In this document: one piece after another, positions 8,674 to 17,711 of the stretch
Numbering within the stretch: the stretch's first letter is position 1
How the letters are laid out: each line of letters opens with the position of its first letter
NCBI GenBank assembly: GCA_002166865.1
Contig: NHTQ01000005.1
Span: forward strand, 124,001-188,000
DNA length: 64,000 nt
Direction of reading: 5' to 3'
Source of the DNA: Rhodobacteraceae bacterium WFHF2C18
GTDB taxonomy: Bacteria > Pseudomonadota > Alphaproteobacteria > Rhodobacterales > Rhodobacteraceae
Position numbers and translations under genes: made by a program
The notes under the pieces: model-generated
Told to the model about the DNA's origin: nothing
Database searches by the model: none
What the model saw: only the letters and a program-made list of their open reading frames with translations

Positions 8674-9480
8674 ATGACATTGCGCGACCGGCTCGGCCGC
8701 CTGCTCGACCTGCCCCAGGTGCGCTACGGCATCCTGGGGGTGATCCTGTTCAACGCCGTGCTGCTGGGGCTGGAGACCTCGGGCACCGCGATGTCCGCCG
8801 CCGGCACCCTGATCGTGGCGCTCGACATGGCCTGCCTTGCCGTCTTCGTGGTCGAGATCGGCGCGAAACTCTACGTGCATCGTGCCGCCTTCTTCCGCAG
8901 CGGCTGGAACCTGTTCGATTTCGTCATCGTCGGCATCGCCCTGGTGCCGGCGGCGCACGGGTTGGCGGTGCTGCGGGCCCTGCGCATCCTGCGGGTGCTG
9001 CGCGTGGTCTCGGTCACGCCGTCTCTGCGCCGCGTGGTCGAGGGCCTGATGAGCGCGCTGCCCGGCATGGGCTCGGTCTTCCTGTTGATGGGGCTGATAT
9101 TCTACATCGGCTCGGTCATGGCCACCAAGCTGTTCGGCGCCTCTTTCCCCGAGTGGTTCGGCACCCTGGGCCTGTCGGCCTATTCGCTGTTCCAGATCAT
9201 GACGCTGGAGTCGTGGTCGATGGGCATCGTGCGCCCGGTGATGGAGGTCTATCCCCTGGCCTGGGCCTTCTTCGTGCCCTTCATCCTGGTGACGACTTTC
9301 GCGGTGGTGAACCTGGTGGTGGGCCTGATCGTCAACTCCATGCAGGACGCCCACCATGCCGAGGCCGACGAACGCACCGACACCTACCGCGACGAGGTGC
9401 TGGCGCGGCTGGACAAGATCGAGGGGATGCTGGCACAGCCCCGGACCGACCGGGACGAGCGGCCCACCGGCACCGGTTGA
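8674..9480 (+). CDS. Bacterial voltage-gated sodium channel (NaChBac/NavSp type)
   Basis: A 268-residue single-domain, six-helix channel subunit expected to form homotetramers in the inner membrane. S4 carries four arginines at three-residue spacing (R101, R104, R107, R110 in RALRILRVLR). The selectivity filter is TLESWSM (177-183), the sequence known from the Silicibacter pomeroyi channel and the sodium-selective BacNav family. S6 is followed by a charged helix (DTYRDEVLARLDKIEGML, about 236-253) that fits the C-terminal coiled-coil tetramerisation region. The start at 8674 removes a long non-homologous extension that overlaps smpB. No flagellar or pH-homeostasis genes lie nearby. Confidence 0.92.
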   Translation: MTLRDRLGRLLDLPQVRYGILGVILFNAVLLGLETSGTAMSAAGTLIVALDMACLAVFVVEIGAKLYVHRAAFFRSGWNLFDFVIVGIALVPAAHGLAVLRALRILRVLRVVSVTPSLRRVVEGLMSALPGMGSVFLLMGLIFYIGSVMATKLFGASFPEWFGTLGLSAYSLFQIMTLESWSMGIVRPVMEVYPLAWAFFVPFILVTTFAVVNLVVGLIVNSMQDAHHAEADERTDTYRDEVLARLDKIEGMLAQPRTDRDERPTGTG

Positions 9481-9488
9481 GGCGGGCC

Positions 9489-10418
9489 TCAGCGGCTGCG
9501 CGTGAGTTCCAGGAAAACGTCCTGCAGGTCGGCCTGCTCCGTCTTGACGTCGCGGATGCGGATGCCCGCGCCGCGCACCGCCTCCAGCACAGTCTCGGCC
9601 GGGGTGTGGTGCGAGTGGTAGCTGATCGCCAGCGTGCCGTCGGGGCGCGCGGAAACATCCAGCCCCGGCCCTTCGGGCAGGACGTTGACCGCCGCCTCGG
9701 GGTGGATGATCATGGTCTTGGCGTCCAGCCGCTCCAGCAGGTTGGCGGTGCTGTCGCGGGCCACCACCTCGCCGAAGTTGATGATCGCGATCTCGTCGCA
9801 CATCTCTTCGGCTTCTTCCAGGTAGTGGGTGGTCAGGATGATGGTCATGCCCTCGGCGTTCAGGCGGCGCACGTTCTGCCACAGCATCTCGCGCAGCTCG
9901 ATGTCCACGCCCGCCGTGGGCTCGTCCAGAACCAGGATGTGGGGCCGGTGCACCAGCGCCTTGGCCAGCAGCAGGCGCCGCCGCATGCCCCCCGACAGGG
10001 TGCGGGCATAGGCCTCGGCCTTGTCCTCCAACCCCACCAGCGCCAGGATCTCGTCGCTTTGGCGCTGCGCCTTGGGCACGCCATAGAGTCCGGCCTGCAC
10101 CTCCAGCGCCGCGCGCGGTGTGAAGAAGGGGTCCAGGTTCAGTTCCTGCGGCATGACCCCGATCGCGGCGCGGCTCTGGCGGGGGTTCACGTCCTGGTCG
10201 AAGCCCCAGATGCGCACCTGTCCGGCGGTCTTGACCACCAGCCCGGCCAGGATGTTGATCAGCGTGGACTTGCCCGCGCCGTTGGGCCCCAGCAGCCCGA
10301 AGACCGAGCCGGCGGGAATGTCCAGGTCCACCCCGGCCAACGCGCGTTTCGGCGGTGACCCGCGGCTGGCGGCATAGGTCTTTTCCAGGCCCCGGATTTC
10401 GATTGCGTTCGCGCTCAT
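9489..10418 (-). CDS. ABC transporter ATP-binding protein (ABC-2/DrrA type)
   Basis: A 309-residue ATPase. Walker [10 protein letters not shown] is near residue 45, the signature [15 protein letters not shown] is mid-domain, and Walker [13 protein letters not shown] and the switch histidine in [13 protein letters not shown] follow. The last 90 residues form the DUF4162-like C-terminal extension ([14 protein letters not shown]) common in drug or polysaccharide exporters of the ABC-2 type. No permease gene is adjacent: one side is the convergent Na+ channel and the other a divergent zinc-finger gene. The partner must be elsewhere. The ATG at 10418 gives the standard N-terminus just before the ABC domain. 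Confidence 0.9.
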   Translation of the reverse strand: MSANAIEIRGLEKTYAASRGSPPKRALAGVDLDIPAGSVFGLLGPNGAGKSTLINILAGLVVKTAGQVRIWGFDQDVNPRQSRAAIGVMPQELNLDPFFTPRAALEVQAGLYGVPKAQRQSDEILALVGLEDKAEAYARTLSGGMRRRLLLAKALVHRPHILVLDEPTAGVDIELREMLWQNVRRLNAEGMTIILTTHYLEEAEEMCDEIAIINFGEVVARDSTANLLERLDAKTMIIHPEAAVNVLPEGPGLDVSARPDGTLAISYHSHHTPAETVLEAVRGAGIRIRDVKTEQADLQDVFLELTRSR

Positions 10419-10492
10419 GGTGCTCTTGCCCCTACCGTTCGGATCGCACATATTCGCACCTAGTCGATAGGCAGGCAAAAGGAAACGCCCCC

Positions 10493-10696
10493 ATGGTGAC
10501 CCAGGCCCCCGAGACGAAGATCGTGGACAGCTACCGCGTCGCGTGCGACGGCGGCGAAGGTGCGCTGGGCCACCCCCGGGTCTGGCTGCAGATCCCGTTG
10601 GAGGAGGGCTGGGTGGAATGCCCCTATTGCGATGCGAAATTCGTTCACAGGGACTTCGCCGGCCAGCTCGACGCGGGAGAAGGCGCCGGAAGCTGA
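10493..10696 (+). CDS. Zinc-finger domain protein (zf-CHCC / NDUFS6-like)
   Basis: A 67-residue protein. Four candidate ligands, C18, H27, C42 and C45 (in [14 protein letters not shown] and [10 protein letters not shown]), give the C-x8-H-x14-C-x2-C pattern of the zf-CHCC family, which includes the mitochondrial complex I subunit NDUFS6. In alphaproteobacteria the stand-alone protein is common; a complex I role is known for the mitochondrial homologue and only inferred here. The start is preceded by AAAAGGAAA. It is divergent from the ABC ATPase gene and 187 bp upstream of polA. Confidence 0.85.
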   Translation: MVTQAPETKIVDSYRVACDGGEGALGHPRVWLQIPLEEGWVECPYCDAKFVHRDFAGQLDAGEGAGS

Positions 10697-10883
10697 CCGC
10701 GCGCCGCACCGGCCGGCCGCGCAGTCTGCGCGTGGTGCGCCGGCCTGGGTGGTCAGCGGTGGCGCGCCCCTGACCGCGATCCCCAACGGCAAGCGCCATC
10801 GGCCCCACACGGGGGTGATTGCCCACTGGTCGCGCACCGCGGGGCATGGCATTACGGGCCGGAACAACCGGGGAAAGGGGAAC

Positions 10884-13800
10884 ATGTCCTTCGGCAAAGG
10901 CTCCCATCTGCATCTCATCGACGGCTCGGCCTTCATTTTCCGCGCCTATCACGCCCTGCCGCCGCTGACGCGCAAGTCCGACGGCCTGCCCGTGGGGGCG
11001 GTGGCGGGGTTCTGCAACATGCTGCAAAGCTACATCAGCGATCACGGTGGCGGAGACGGCGCGCCCAGCCACATCGCGGTGATCTTCGACAAGGGCTCGG
11101 AAACCTTCCGCAACGACCTTTACGAGGATTACAAGGCCAACCGCGAGGAGATGCCCGAGGACCTGCGCCCGCAGATCCCGCTGACGCGCGAGGCCACGAA
11201 AGCCTTCAACATCGCCTGCGAGGAACTGGCCGGCTACGAGGCCGACGACATCATCGCCACCCTTTGCCGGCAGGCGCGCGAGGCCGGCGGCCAGGTCACC
11301 ATCGTCAGTTCCGACAAGGACCTGATGCAGCTTGTCGGGGACGGGGTGGAACTGCTGCGGCCGGGCATGCAGGGCAAGGCCGACGAGCGGATCGACGCCG
11401 AGGGCGTCCGCGCCCGCTACGGCATCGGGCCGGAGCTGATGATCGACCTGCAGGCCATCGCCGGGGACACCATCGACAACATCCCCGGCGTGAAGGGCAT
11501 CGGCGCGCCGACCGCGGCCATCCTGCTGCGCGAGGTGGGCCCGGTGGAGGATCTTTTCGACGAGTCGCGCCGGGAGCGCATCCTCTCCAACCTCGAGGAA
11601 GAAGTGAACGCCTGGGTGGCCGAGGTCGAGGGCCGGCTTGAACGGCGGGTCAAGCTCAACTCCAAGAAGGACGCCGCGGACATCGTGCGCGTGCTCAGCG
11701 GGGCGGACGCTCCCGACGAGCTGTCGCCGGCGGATCTGGACAAGCTCGCCCGGGACGGCAACGAGGCCGCGGCGACCCTGCTGGCCATGCGCGACAAGAC
11801 CAAGGTGATCCGGACCATCGCGCCCAAGGTTGTCGCGGCCGAGGACGCGGTGCGGCTGTCCAAGAAGCTCGTTGCGCTTTGCGACGAGACGCCGCTGGAT
11901 TTCACGCTGGACGACCTGGAGCGCCGCGAGCCCGATCACGCCGCGCTGCTGGAGTTCCTGGCCGGCATGGAGTTCCGCACGCTGGCCAAGCGCGTGGCCG
12001 AGGCCCTGGGCGAGGACGCGCCCGTGATCCCCGATACCGACCCGGCGGGGGCGGAACCCGCCGCGCAGGAGGGACCCGACTGGCCCGCGATCGACCCCGA
12101 CGCCTATGAACGCGTCTCGGACTGGCCGGCGCTGGAGCGCTGGATCGCGGCGATCCGGCACCGCGGCTACGTCGCCGTGGACACCGAGACCACCTCGCTC
12201 AACGAGATGCGGGCGGGGCTGGTGGGAATCTCGCTCTGCGTGGAGCCGGGGCAGGCCTGCTACATCCCCCTGGGTCACCGCGATCGCGACTCCGAGGGGC
12301 TTTTCGACTCCGGCGGGCTGGCGGAGGGGCAGCTGCCCGTGGACGACGTGCTGGCCGCGCTCAAGCCGGTGCTCGAGGACGACGCCGTGCTGAAGATCGG
12401 GCAGAACATGAAATACGATGCCAAGATCTTCGCCGCCCTCGGCATCGCGGTGGCCCCAATCGACGACACGATGCTGATGTCCTACGCGCTCAATGCCGGC
12501 ATCCACGGTCACGGCATGGACGTGCTTTCCGAACGTTACCTCGCCCACAGCCCCATCCCCATCAAGGACCTTCTGGGAAGCGGCAAATCGGCCATCACCT
12601 TCGACCGGGTGCCGGTCGAGGCGGCGGTGAAATACGCCGCCGAGGACGCCGACATCACCCTGCGGCTCTGGCATACCTTCAAGCCGCAACTGCACGCGGA
12701 GCGGGTGACCACCGTCTACGAGACGCTGGAACGCCCGCTGGCCCCGGTGCTGGCGCAAATGGAGCGGCACGGGATCAAGGTGGATCGCGATACGCTCAGC
12801 CGCATGTCGGGCAAGTTCGCGCAGAAGATGGCCGAGCTCGAGGCCGAGATCCACCAGCTTGCCGGGCGCAGCTTCAACGTGGGCAGCCCCAAGCAACTGG
12901 GCGAGATCCTGTTCGACGAGATGGGCCTCGCAGGCGGCAAGAAGGGCAAGACCGGGGCCTATGCCACCGGGGCCGACGTGCTGGAAGAACTGGCGATGAC
13001 GCACGAACTGCCCGCGCGGGTGCTGGACTGGCGCGCGCTGTCCAAGCTCAAGTCCACCTACACCGATGCCCTGCAGGACCACATCGATCCCGACACGGGC
13101 CGCGTGCATACCTCCTACGTGCAGACCGGGGCGAACACCGGGCGGCTGGCCTCCACCGACCCCAACCTGCAGAACATTCCCGTCCGCACCGAGGAAGGCC
13201 GGCGCATCCGCGAGGCCTTCGTGGCCGAGGAGGGTCGCGTGCTTGTCAGCCTCGACTACTCCCAGATCGAGTTGCGCATCCTCGCCCATGTGGCCGACCT
13301 TCCGGCGATGAAGCAGGCCTTCAAGGAAGGGCAGGACATCCACGCCATGACCGCCTCCGAGATGTTCGACGTGGCCCTGGACGAGATGACGCCCGAGATC
13401 CGCCGGCAGGCCAAGGCGATCAATTTCGGGGTGATCTACGGCATCTCGGGCTTCGGGCTGGCGCGCAACCTGCGCATCCCGCGCGGCGAGGCGCAGGGTT
13501 TCATCGACCGGTATTTCGAGCGTTTCCCCGGCATCAAGGACTACATGGACGAGACCGTGGCCTTCGCCAAGGCGCAGGGGCATGTCCAGACGCTCTTCGG
13601 CCGCAAGATCCACACGCCCGAGATCTCGGCGAAGGGGCCGCGCGCGGGCTTTGCCCGCCGCGCCGCGATCAACGCGCCGATCCAGGGCACCGCGGCCGAC
13701 ATCATCCGCCGCGCCATGATCCGCATGCCCGCGGCCATCGCGGGGCTGCCGGCGAAGATGCTGCTGCAGGTGCACGACGAACTGATCTTCGAGGTCGAGG

Positions 13801-13931
13801 AAGCGGCCGCGGACGAGTTGATCGACGCCGCCCGCGCGGTGATGGAGGCCGCCTCTCATCCGGCAGTGGAACTGACCGTGCCGCTGGAGGTGGACGCCGG
13901 CAAGGGCCAGAACTGGGCCGCGGCCCACTGA
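10884..13931 (+). CDS. polA: DNA polymerase I
   Basis: A 1015-residue polymerase with 5' nuclease (about 1-300), 3'-5' exonuclease (about 415-600) and polymerase (about 620-1015) domains. Proofreading looks intact: DTE at 433-435, NMKYDAKIF, and YAAEDADITL supply the DEDDy residues. Polymerase motif A (SLDYSQIELR, near 789), motif B (RRQAKAINFGVIYG) and motif C (QVHDELIFEV, near 961) are present. Its first exonuclease aspartate is 78 residues later than in E. coli (D355). The extra sequence is a charged helical stretch between the 5' nuclease and exonuclease domains. The ATG at 10884 follows GGGGAAAGGGG and fits the canonical N-terminus (HLIDGSAFIFRAYHAL). Confidence 0.96.
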   Translation: MSFGKGSHLHLIDGSAFIFRAYHALPPLTRKSDGLPVGAVAGFCNMLQSYISDHGGGDGAPSHIAVIFDKGSETFRNDLYEDYKANREEMPEDLRPQIPLTREATKAFNIACEELAGYEADDIIATLCRQAREAGGQVTIVSSDKDLMQLVGDGVELLRPGMQGKADERIDAEGVRARYGIGPELMIDLQAIAGDTIDNIPGVKGIGAPTAAILLREVGPVEDLFDESRRERILSNLEEEVNAWVAEVEGRLERRVKLNSKKDAADIVRVLSGADAPDELSPADLDKLARDGNEAAATLLAMRDKTKVIRTIAPKVVAAEDAVRLSKKLVALCDETPLDFTLDDLERREPDHAALLEFLAGMEFRTLAKRVAEALGEDAPVIPDTDPAGAEPAAQEGPDWPAIDPDAYERVSDWPALERWIAAIRHRGYVAVDTETTSLNEMRAGLVGISLCVEPGQACYIPLGHRDRDSEGLFDSGGLAEGQLPVDDVLAALKPVLEDDAVLKIGQNMKYDAKIFAALGIAVAPIDDTMLMSYALNAGIHGHGMDVLSERYLAHSPIPIKDLLGSGKSAITFDRVPVEAAVKYAAEDADITLRLWHTFKPQLHAERVTTVYETLERPLAPVLAQMERHGIKVDRDTLSRMSGKFAQKMAELEAEIHQLAGRSFNVGSPKQLGEILFDEMGLAGGKKGKTGAYATGADVLEELAMTHELPARVLDWRALSKLKSTYTDALQDHIDPDTGRVHTSYVQTGANTGRLASTDPNLQNIPVRTEEGRRIREAFVAEEGRVLVSLDYSQIELRILAHVADLPAMKQAFKEGQDIHAMTASEMFDVALDEMTPEIRRQAKAINFGVIYGISGFGLARNLRIPRGEAQGFIDRYFERFPGIKDYMDETVAFAKAQGHVQTLFGRKIHTPEISAKGPRAGFARRAAINAPIQGTAADIIRRAMIRMPAAIAGLPAKMLLQVHDELIFEVEEAAADELIDAARAVMEAASHPAVELTVPLEVDAGKGQNWAAAH

Positions 13932-14115
13932 GCCCGCGGGGGGCGGCAGGGCCCGCCCCGGCCCGCTACCGGGGATCGGCGTGGTCTCCGGCGGATGACC
14001 GGTCGGGCCCGGCGTGGTCATCGAACCACGTCGCCGGGCCGCCGCGGCTGTCGGGCGGGCATTCGTCGCACGCACCGTGTCGGACGAAACCGACAAGCGC
14101 GCCCGCCCCGCCCCG

Positions 14116-15336
14116 CTAGGACAGCAGATCGGGCCGCAACAGCATCAGGGCCCCCAGTCCCAGCAGGACCAGGCCGCCGACCAGGTGCGAGATGCGCGCG
14201 AAACGCCCCGTCGCCGCGACCGAGCGCAGCGTCACCATCGCGGCGACGAAGATCACCGTGTCGTCCAGCAGGAAAACCGCGAGGTAGAGCAGCAGATACC
14301 CGTAATGCGCCGCCGCCGGCAGGTCGTGCATGGCCAGGACCTGCGTGAAGACGGCCGGCACGCCGGCGGAACAGACAAGCTCGATCAGATTGACCCCGAT
14401 CGCCAGCAGCGCGATTCCCAGGCTGGCCAGCAGAAGGCTGGGCTCTTTCACCACGGCGCGGAACCGCTTGGTGATCGAGGCGCGCCGCTCGGCGGCGGTG
14501 ATCCTGCAGATGCCCTCGGGGTTGGTCCAGAACTCCCGCAGGTAATGGGCGCCGGCAGCCAGCGCCACGGCGCCGATGACCCAGCGGATCCACGACAGCG
14601 CGCCGATCCAGAGCACCACGTTCAGCCAGGCCGCCATGATGGCGAAATACATCGCCCCGGTGGTCAGCAAGAAGACCGCCCCCAGCGTCCACATGCGCCG
14701 CCGGTCCGCGACCCCCAGCAGGAATCCGATCAGGATGGCCAGCACCCACATGGCGCAGGGGTTGAACCCGTCCACGGCCGCCAGGACAATCGTCAACGCC
14801 GGCAGGGACAGGTCCGCCAGCGCCACCTGGCCCAGAAGCGGCACATCCACCGTCCCCGCATCGGGGCGGCCGGGTGCGGCGGGATCGCGGACGCCGCCGA
14901 ACCGGTCGGCCTCCAGGATGTCGGGACACGTCGTCTGCGCGCACGCGGCGAGGAGGCGGCGATACCGCTGATCCGTGCCCGCCGCCGGCGAAAATCCCAG
15001 CACGTGTCTGTCCCCCACGATGAACAGCGGAACCGCCGGTGTCTCGATCCGCAGCCGCCGCAGCGCCTCGACGAAAAGCGCCTCGTTGCGGGCGGAGGCC
15101 CCGACCCGGATCTCGACCAGCCGCAGGTCCGGCATCCCGGCCGTGATCTCGTCCAGGGCGGCGCCCGCCCGTTCGCAGTGCGGACATCCCTCCTGCCAGA
15201 ACAGGTAGGCGGTGGTCTCGGCCCGGGCCGCGAAGGGGGCAAAAAGCACGGCCAGCAGCAGCAACGCCGCAAGCCAGGGCCGGCTGCCCGTCCGTGGCCG
15301 TTGATGCAGTGCAGGTATCTGCCCCGGGTCGGTCAA
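14116..15336 (-). CDS. Thioredoxin-like domain fused to CcdA/DsbD-type membrane domain
   Basis: About 406 residues from a TTG at 15336. A signal-type hydrophobic segment (20-38) precedes a thioredoxin-fold domain with CPHC at 51-54. Six or more membrane helices follow. Helix 1 has DGFNPCAMW and a later helix has LVCSAGVPAVF, matching the paired membrane cysteines of CcdA/DsbD electron carriers. It probably moves reducing equivalents across the membrane to envelope thiols. The start is uncertain: an ATG at 15483 also reads in frame, but its first 49 residues are arginine/proline-rich and would cover a candidate FNR box. AGGGAAGAG before the TTG supports the shorter form. It is divergent from uspA. 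Confidence 0.75.
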   Translation of the reverse strand: MTDPGQIPALHQRPRTGSRPWLAALLLLAVLFAPFAARAETTAYLFWQEGCPHCERAGAALDEITAGMPDLRLVEIRVGASARNEALFVEALRRLRIETPAVPLFIVGDRHVLGFSPAAGTDQRYRRLLAACAQTTCPDILEADRFGGVRDPAAPGRPDAGTVDVPLLGQVALADLSLPALTIVLAAVDGFNPCAMWVLAILIGFLLGVADRRRMWTLGAVFLLTTGAMYFAIMAAWLNVVLWIGALSWIRWVIGAVALAAGAHYLREFWTNPEGICRITAAERRASITKRFRAVVKEPSLLLASLGIALLAIGVNLIELVCSAGVPAVFTQVLAMHDLPAAAHYGYLLLYLAVFLLDDTVIFVAAMVTLRSVAATGRFARISHLVGGLVLLGLGALMLLRPDLLS

Positions 15337-15402
15337 GGCGGGGGTCTCTTCCCTGGCGGTTTCGTGACGGGCCCTCAATACCCGATCCGGTGCGCCGCGG
15401 AC

Positions 15403-15416
15403 TTGATCCGGCTCAA
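15403..15416. promoter_or_regulatory. Candidate FNR/FnrL binding site
   Basis: TTGAT-CCGG-CTCAA matches the FNR consensus TTGAT-N4-ATCAA at nine of ten positions. It lies 66 bp upstream of the TTG start of the thiol-membrane protein and 184 bp upstream of uspA. Universal stress genes are common members of FnrL regulons in Rhodobacterales. No experiment supports this copy. Confidence 0.45.
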
Positions 15417-15599
15417 TTGTCCGCCGTACGCGGCCGGGACCGTCCGGGCGGAACCTGCGCCCCTTGGCAGGACTTTCCCCCATGCGACGCAGGCGACCGC
15501 GCCGGTTTCTGTCCGCAAGGTGACGTTTCTGCGCCGCAGAAAGACGGCGAATCGGCTAGAGCCGTGTATCCTGCCCCAAACGCCCCGAAGAGGCCCGAC

Positions 15600-16013
15600 A
15601 TGCCCCGCGAGACCAAGACGATCCTTTGCCCCCTCAACCTCCGCCACGTGCGGGTGGAATACAACGCCTACGAAGAAGCGGTGGAGATGGCCCGCCGCCG
15701 GGACGCGCGGCTGATCGTGGCCACCGTCGCGCCCGAGATCGAGCGCAACCTCAACATCTACGACTCCGACAAGTACTGGGGCGATGAATTGAAGAAGTTC
15801 GTGGCCGCGCATCCGGCGGATGGGGTCGACCTGTCGACCATGGTGCGCAAGGGCGCGGTGCACCGCCAGATCGTCAAGCTGGCCGGGGAACTCAAGGCGG
15901 ACCTGATCGTGATGGAGGCCGCCAACCCCCGCGTGCAGGACTACCTTCTGGGCACCACGGCCAGCCACGTCGTCACCCACGCCGAATGCTCGGTCTACGT
16001 GGTGCGGAACTAG
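15600..16013 (+). CDS. Universal stress protein (UspA family)
   Basis: A 137-residue single Usp domain. The C-terminal LLGTTASHVVTHAECSVYVV carries the G-x-x-A-S-H-V segment close to the ATP-binding consensus G-2x-G-9x-G-(S/T). The N-terminus (ETKTILCPLN) is the typical first beta strand. Such proteins accumulate in stress and low oxygen; the precise role here is unknown. It is followed 16 bases later by a metal-efflux gene on the same strand, so the two are probably one transcript. A candidate FNR site is in the divergent upstream region. Confidence 0.88.
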   Translation: MPRETKTILCPLNLRHVRVEYNAYEEAVEMARRRDARLIVATVAPEIERNLNIYDSDKYWGDELKKFVAAHPADGVDLSTMVRKGAVHRQIVKLAGELKADLIVMEAANPRVQDYLLGTTASHVVTHAECSVYVVRN

Positions 16014-16029
16014 GCCGGCACCGGGCGCG

Positions 16030-16947
16030 ATGCCGCACGACCATCATCACCACCACGGCGAGATCGCGGGCGACCGGCGCGTCGCCCTTGCCGTGGCTGT
16101 CAACCTGGCCCTGACGCTGGTGCAGGTGGTGGCCGGCGTGATCTCGGGCAGCTTGGCGCTGGTGGCCGACGCGATTCACAATCTGTCCGACGCGCTGTCG
16201 CTGGTCATCGCCTTTGTCGCGCGGCGGATCGGGCGCCGGCCCGCGGATTCCTCGATGACCTTCGGCTACGGCCGGGCCGAGGTCGTGGCCGCGCTCATCA
16301 ACTACACCACGCTGATCGTCATCGCCCTGTACCTGGTGGCCGAGGGGGTGCAGCGCCTGATCGACCCGGTGGGCGTGTCGGGGTGGATCGTCGTGGCGGT
16401 CGCGGGCGTCGCGCTGGTGGTCGACGTGGTCACGGCGCTGCTGATCCATTCCATGTCGCGGGGCAGCATGAACATCCGCGCGGCCTTCGTGCACAACGTG
16501 GCCGATGCCCTGGGCTCGGTCGCGGTGATCGTGGCGGGCACGCTGATCCTGCTCTACGACTGGCACCTGGCAGACCCGATCGCGACCTTCCTGATCGCCG
16601 CCTACATCCTGTGGCACGCGGGGCAGGGGATCCGCCCGGCGATCCGCGTGCTCATGCTGGGCAGCCCCGAGGCGCCCGCCCTGGACGAGGTGGTGGACGC
16701 CCTGCGCGCCATGCCGGGGGTGCGCGACGTCCATGCCCTGCATCTGTGGCGGCTCGAAGAGGACAGGATCGCCTTCCAGGGCCATGTCGTCATGGACGAA
16801 CGGGCTGATGCCCAGGGCCTGCGCCGGCGGATCAAGGCGTGCCTGGCCGAGCGGTTCGGCATCCACCACACCACGATCGAGATGGAGACCGCGGGCGCGC
16901 ATTGCGAGGATCCCGCGCTGGTCGGCGGCCCGGAGCAGCCCCGCTGA
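16030..16947 (+). CDS. Cation diffusion facilitator family metal exporter
   Basis: A 305-residue inner-membrane antiporter with six predicted helices. The N-terminus begins MPHDHHHHHGE, a histidine cluster that may bind metal. Helices 2 and 5 carry the metal-site HxxxD motifs in DAIHNLSDALS and VHNVADALGS. The C-terminal cytoplasmic domain (about 210-305) is the ferredoxin-like CDF dimerisation domain. Zinc, cobalt or nickel are likely substrates; the HD-HD type of site suggests Zn(II). It lies 16 bp after uspA. No metal-responsive regulator gene is adjacent. Confidence 0.92.
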   Translation: MPHDHHHHHGEIAGDRRVALAVAVNLALTLVQVVAGVISGSLALVADAIHNLSDALSLVIAFVARRIGRRPADSSMTFGYGRAEVVAALINYTTLIVIALYLVAEGVQRLIDPVGVSGWIVVAVAGVALVVDVVTALLIHSMSRGSMNIRAAFVHNVADALGSVAVIVAGTLILLYDWHLADPIATFLIAAYILWHAGQGIRPAIRVLMLGSPEAPALDEVVDALRAMPGVRDVHALHLWRLEEDRIAFQGHVVMDERADAQGLRRRIKACLAERFGIHHTTIEMETAGAHCEDPALVGGPEQPR

Positions 16948-17008
16948 AGGCCCGCGCCCGAGGCCGGCCCACCCACCCGCCCCCGCCGCCCTCGGGCGCG
17001 GGCCGGGA

Positions 17009-17707
17009 TCAGAAGCTTTCCACCCAGGGCCGCAGGCTGAGTTCGTTCGACCAAGCCGAGCGGTCCTGCCGGATCAGGTTCAGGTATTCCCGCGCGATCG
17101 CGTCCGGATCAAGCATGCTGTCGGGCTTGTCCGGCGGCTCCTGCCGGCCGGGGTTGCGGATCGCCCCGTCGATGTTGATCCAGGCCACGTGGATGCCCTC
17201 GGGATGCAACTCGCGCGCCATGGACTGCGCCAGCCCGCGTTCGGCAAACTTGCCCATCGCAAACGGCGCGGACCGCGGGAACCCCTTCACCCCCGCCGAG
17301 GCGCCGGTGAACAGGATCGTGCCGCGCACGCCGTCCTGCGGGTCGGCCGCCAGCATCCGCCGGGCCGCTGCCTGGCCCGTCAAGAAGGCGCCGTAGGCCG
17401 AGACGTCAAGCGCGCGGCGCACCTCCTCGGGGTCGAGTTCGGTGACCGGGCCCTTGACCCGCGCCGAGGGATTGTAAAGCACCACCCGCGGTGCCCGGTC
17501 CAGATCGTTGAAAAGCGTTCTCACCGCCACCGAATCGGTCGCGTCGAGCGAGGCGCAGCGCGCCCCTGTCTCCCCTGCCAAGCCATCCAGCTTGCGCACG
17601 TCGCGCGCGCCCAGGACCAAGTCATAGCCTTCCGCGGCCAGCAGCCGCGCGACCGAGGCCGACAGCCCCGCGCCCACGCCGATGATGACCGCCAGCGGTT
17701 TCGTCAT
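17009..17707 (-). CDS. Short-chain dehydrogenase/reductase-like protein with altered active site
   Basis: A 232-residue Rossmann-fold protein. The nucleotide-binding glycines appear as GVGAGLSASVARLLA near residue 10. YNPSAR replaces the usual NNAG, and TGASAGVKG gives the catalytic serine region. Where the SDR motif YxxxK is expected the sequence reads APFAMGKFA, so the catalytic tyrosine is phenylalanine while the lysine is kept. It may be a weakly active or non-catalytic relative. GGAGG precedes the start. It follows the DUF1285 gene by 4 bases and forms a two-gene unit with it. Confidence 0.8.
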   Translation of the reverse strand: MTKPLAVIIGVGAGLSASVARLLAAEGYDLVLGARDVRKLDGLAGETGARCASLDATDSVAVRTLFNDLDRAPRVVLYNPSARVKGPVTELDPEEVRRALDVSAYGAFLTGQAAARRMLAADPQDGVRGTILFTGASAGVKGFPRSAPFAMGKFAERGLAQSMARELHPEGIHVAWINIDGAIRNPGRQEPPDKPDSMLDPDAIAREYLNLIRQDRSAWSNELSLRPWVESF

Positions 17708-17711
17708 GGTC

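Noticed and set aside
13988..14045. GC-rich hairpin downstream of polA as a terminator
   Set aside because: Stem is imperfect (GGCCCGGCGTGGT with ACCACGTCGCCGGGCC) and there is no T run; not strong enough to list.
9489..14096. 1535-codon frame on the minus strand through polA
   Set aside because: Only its last 309 codons (the ABC ATPase) are real; the rest is the antisense of polA, low in family features and histidine/arginine-rich.
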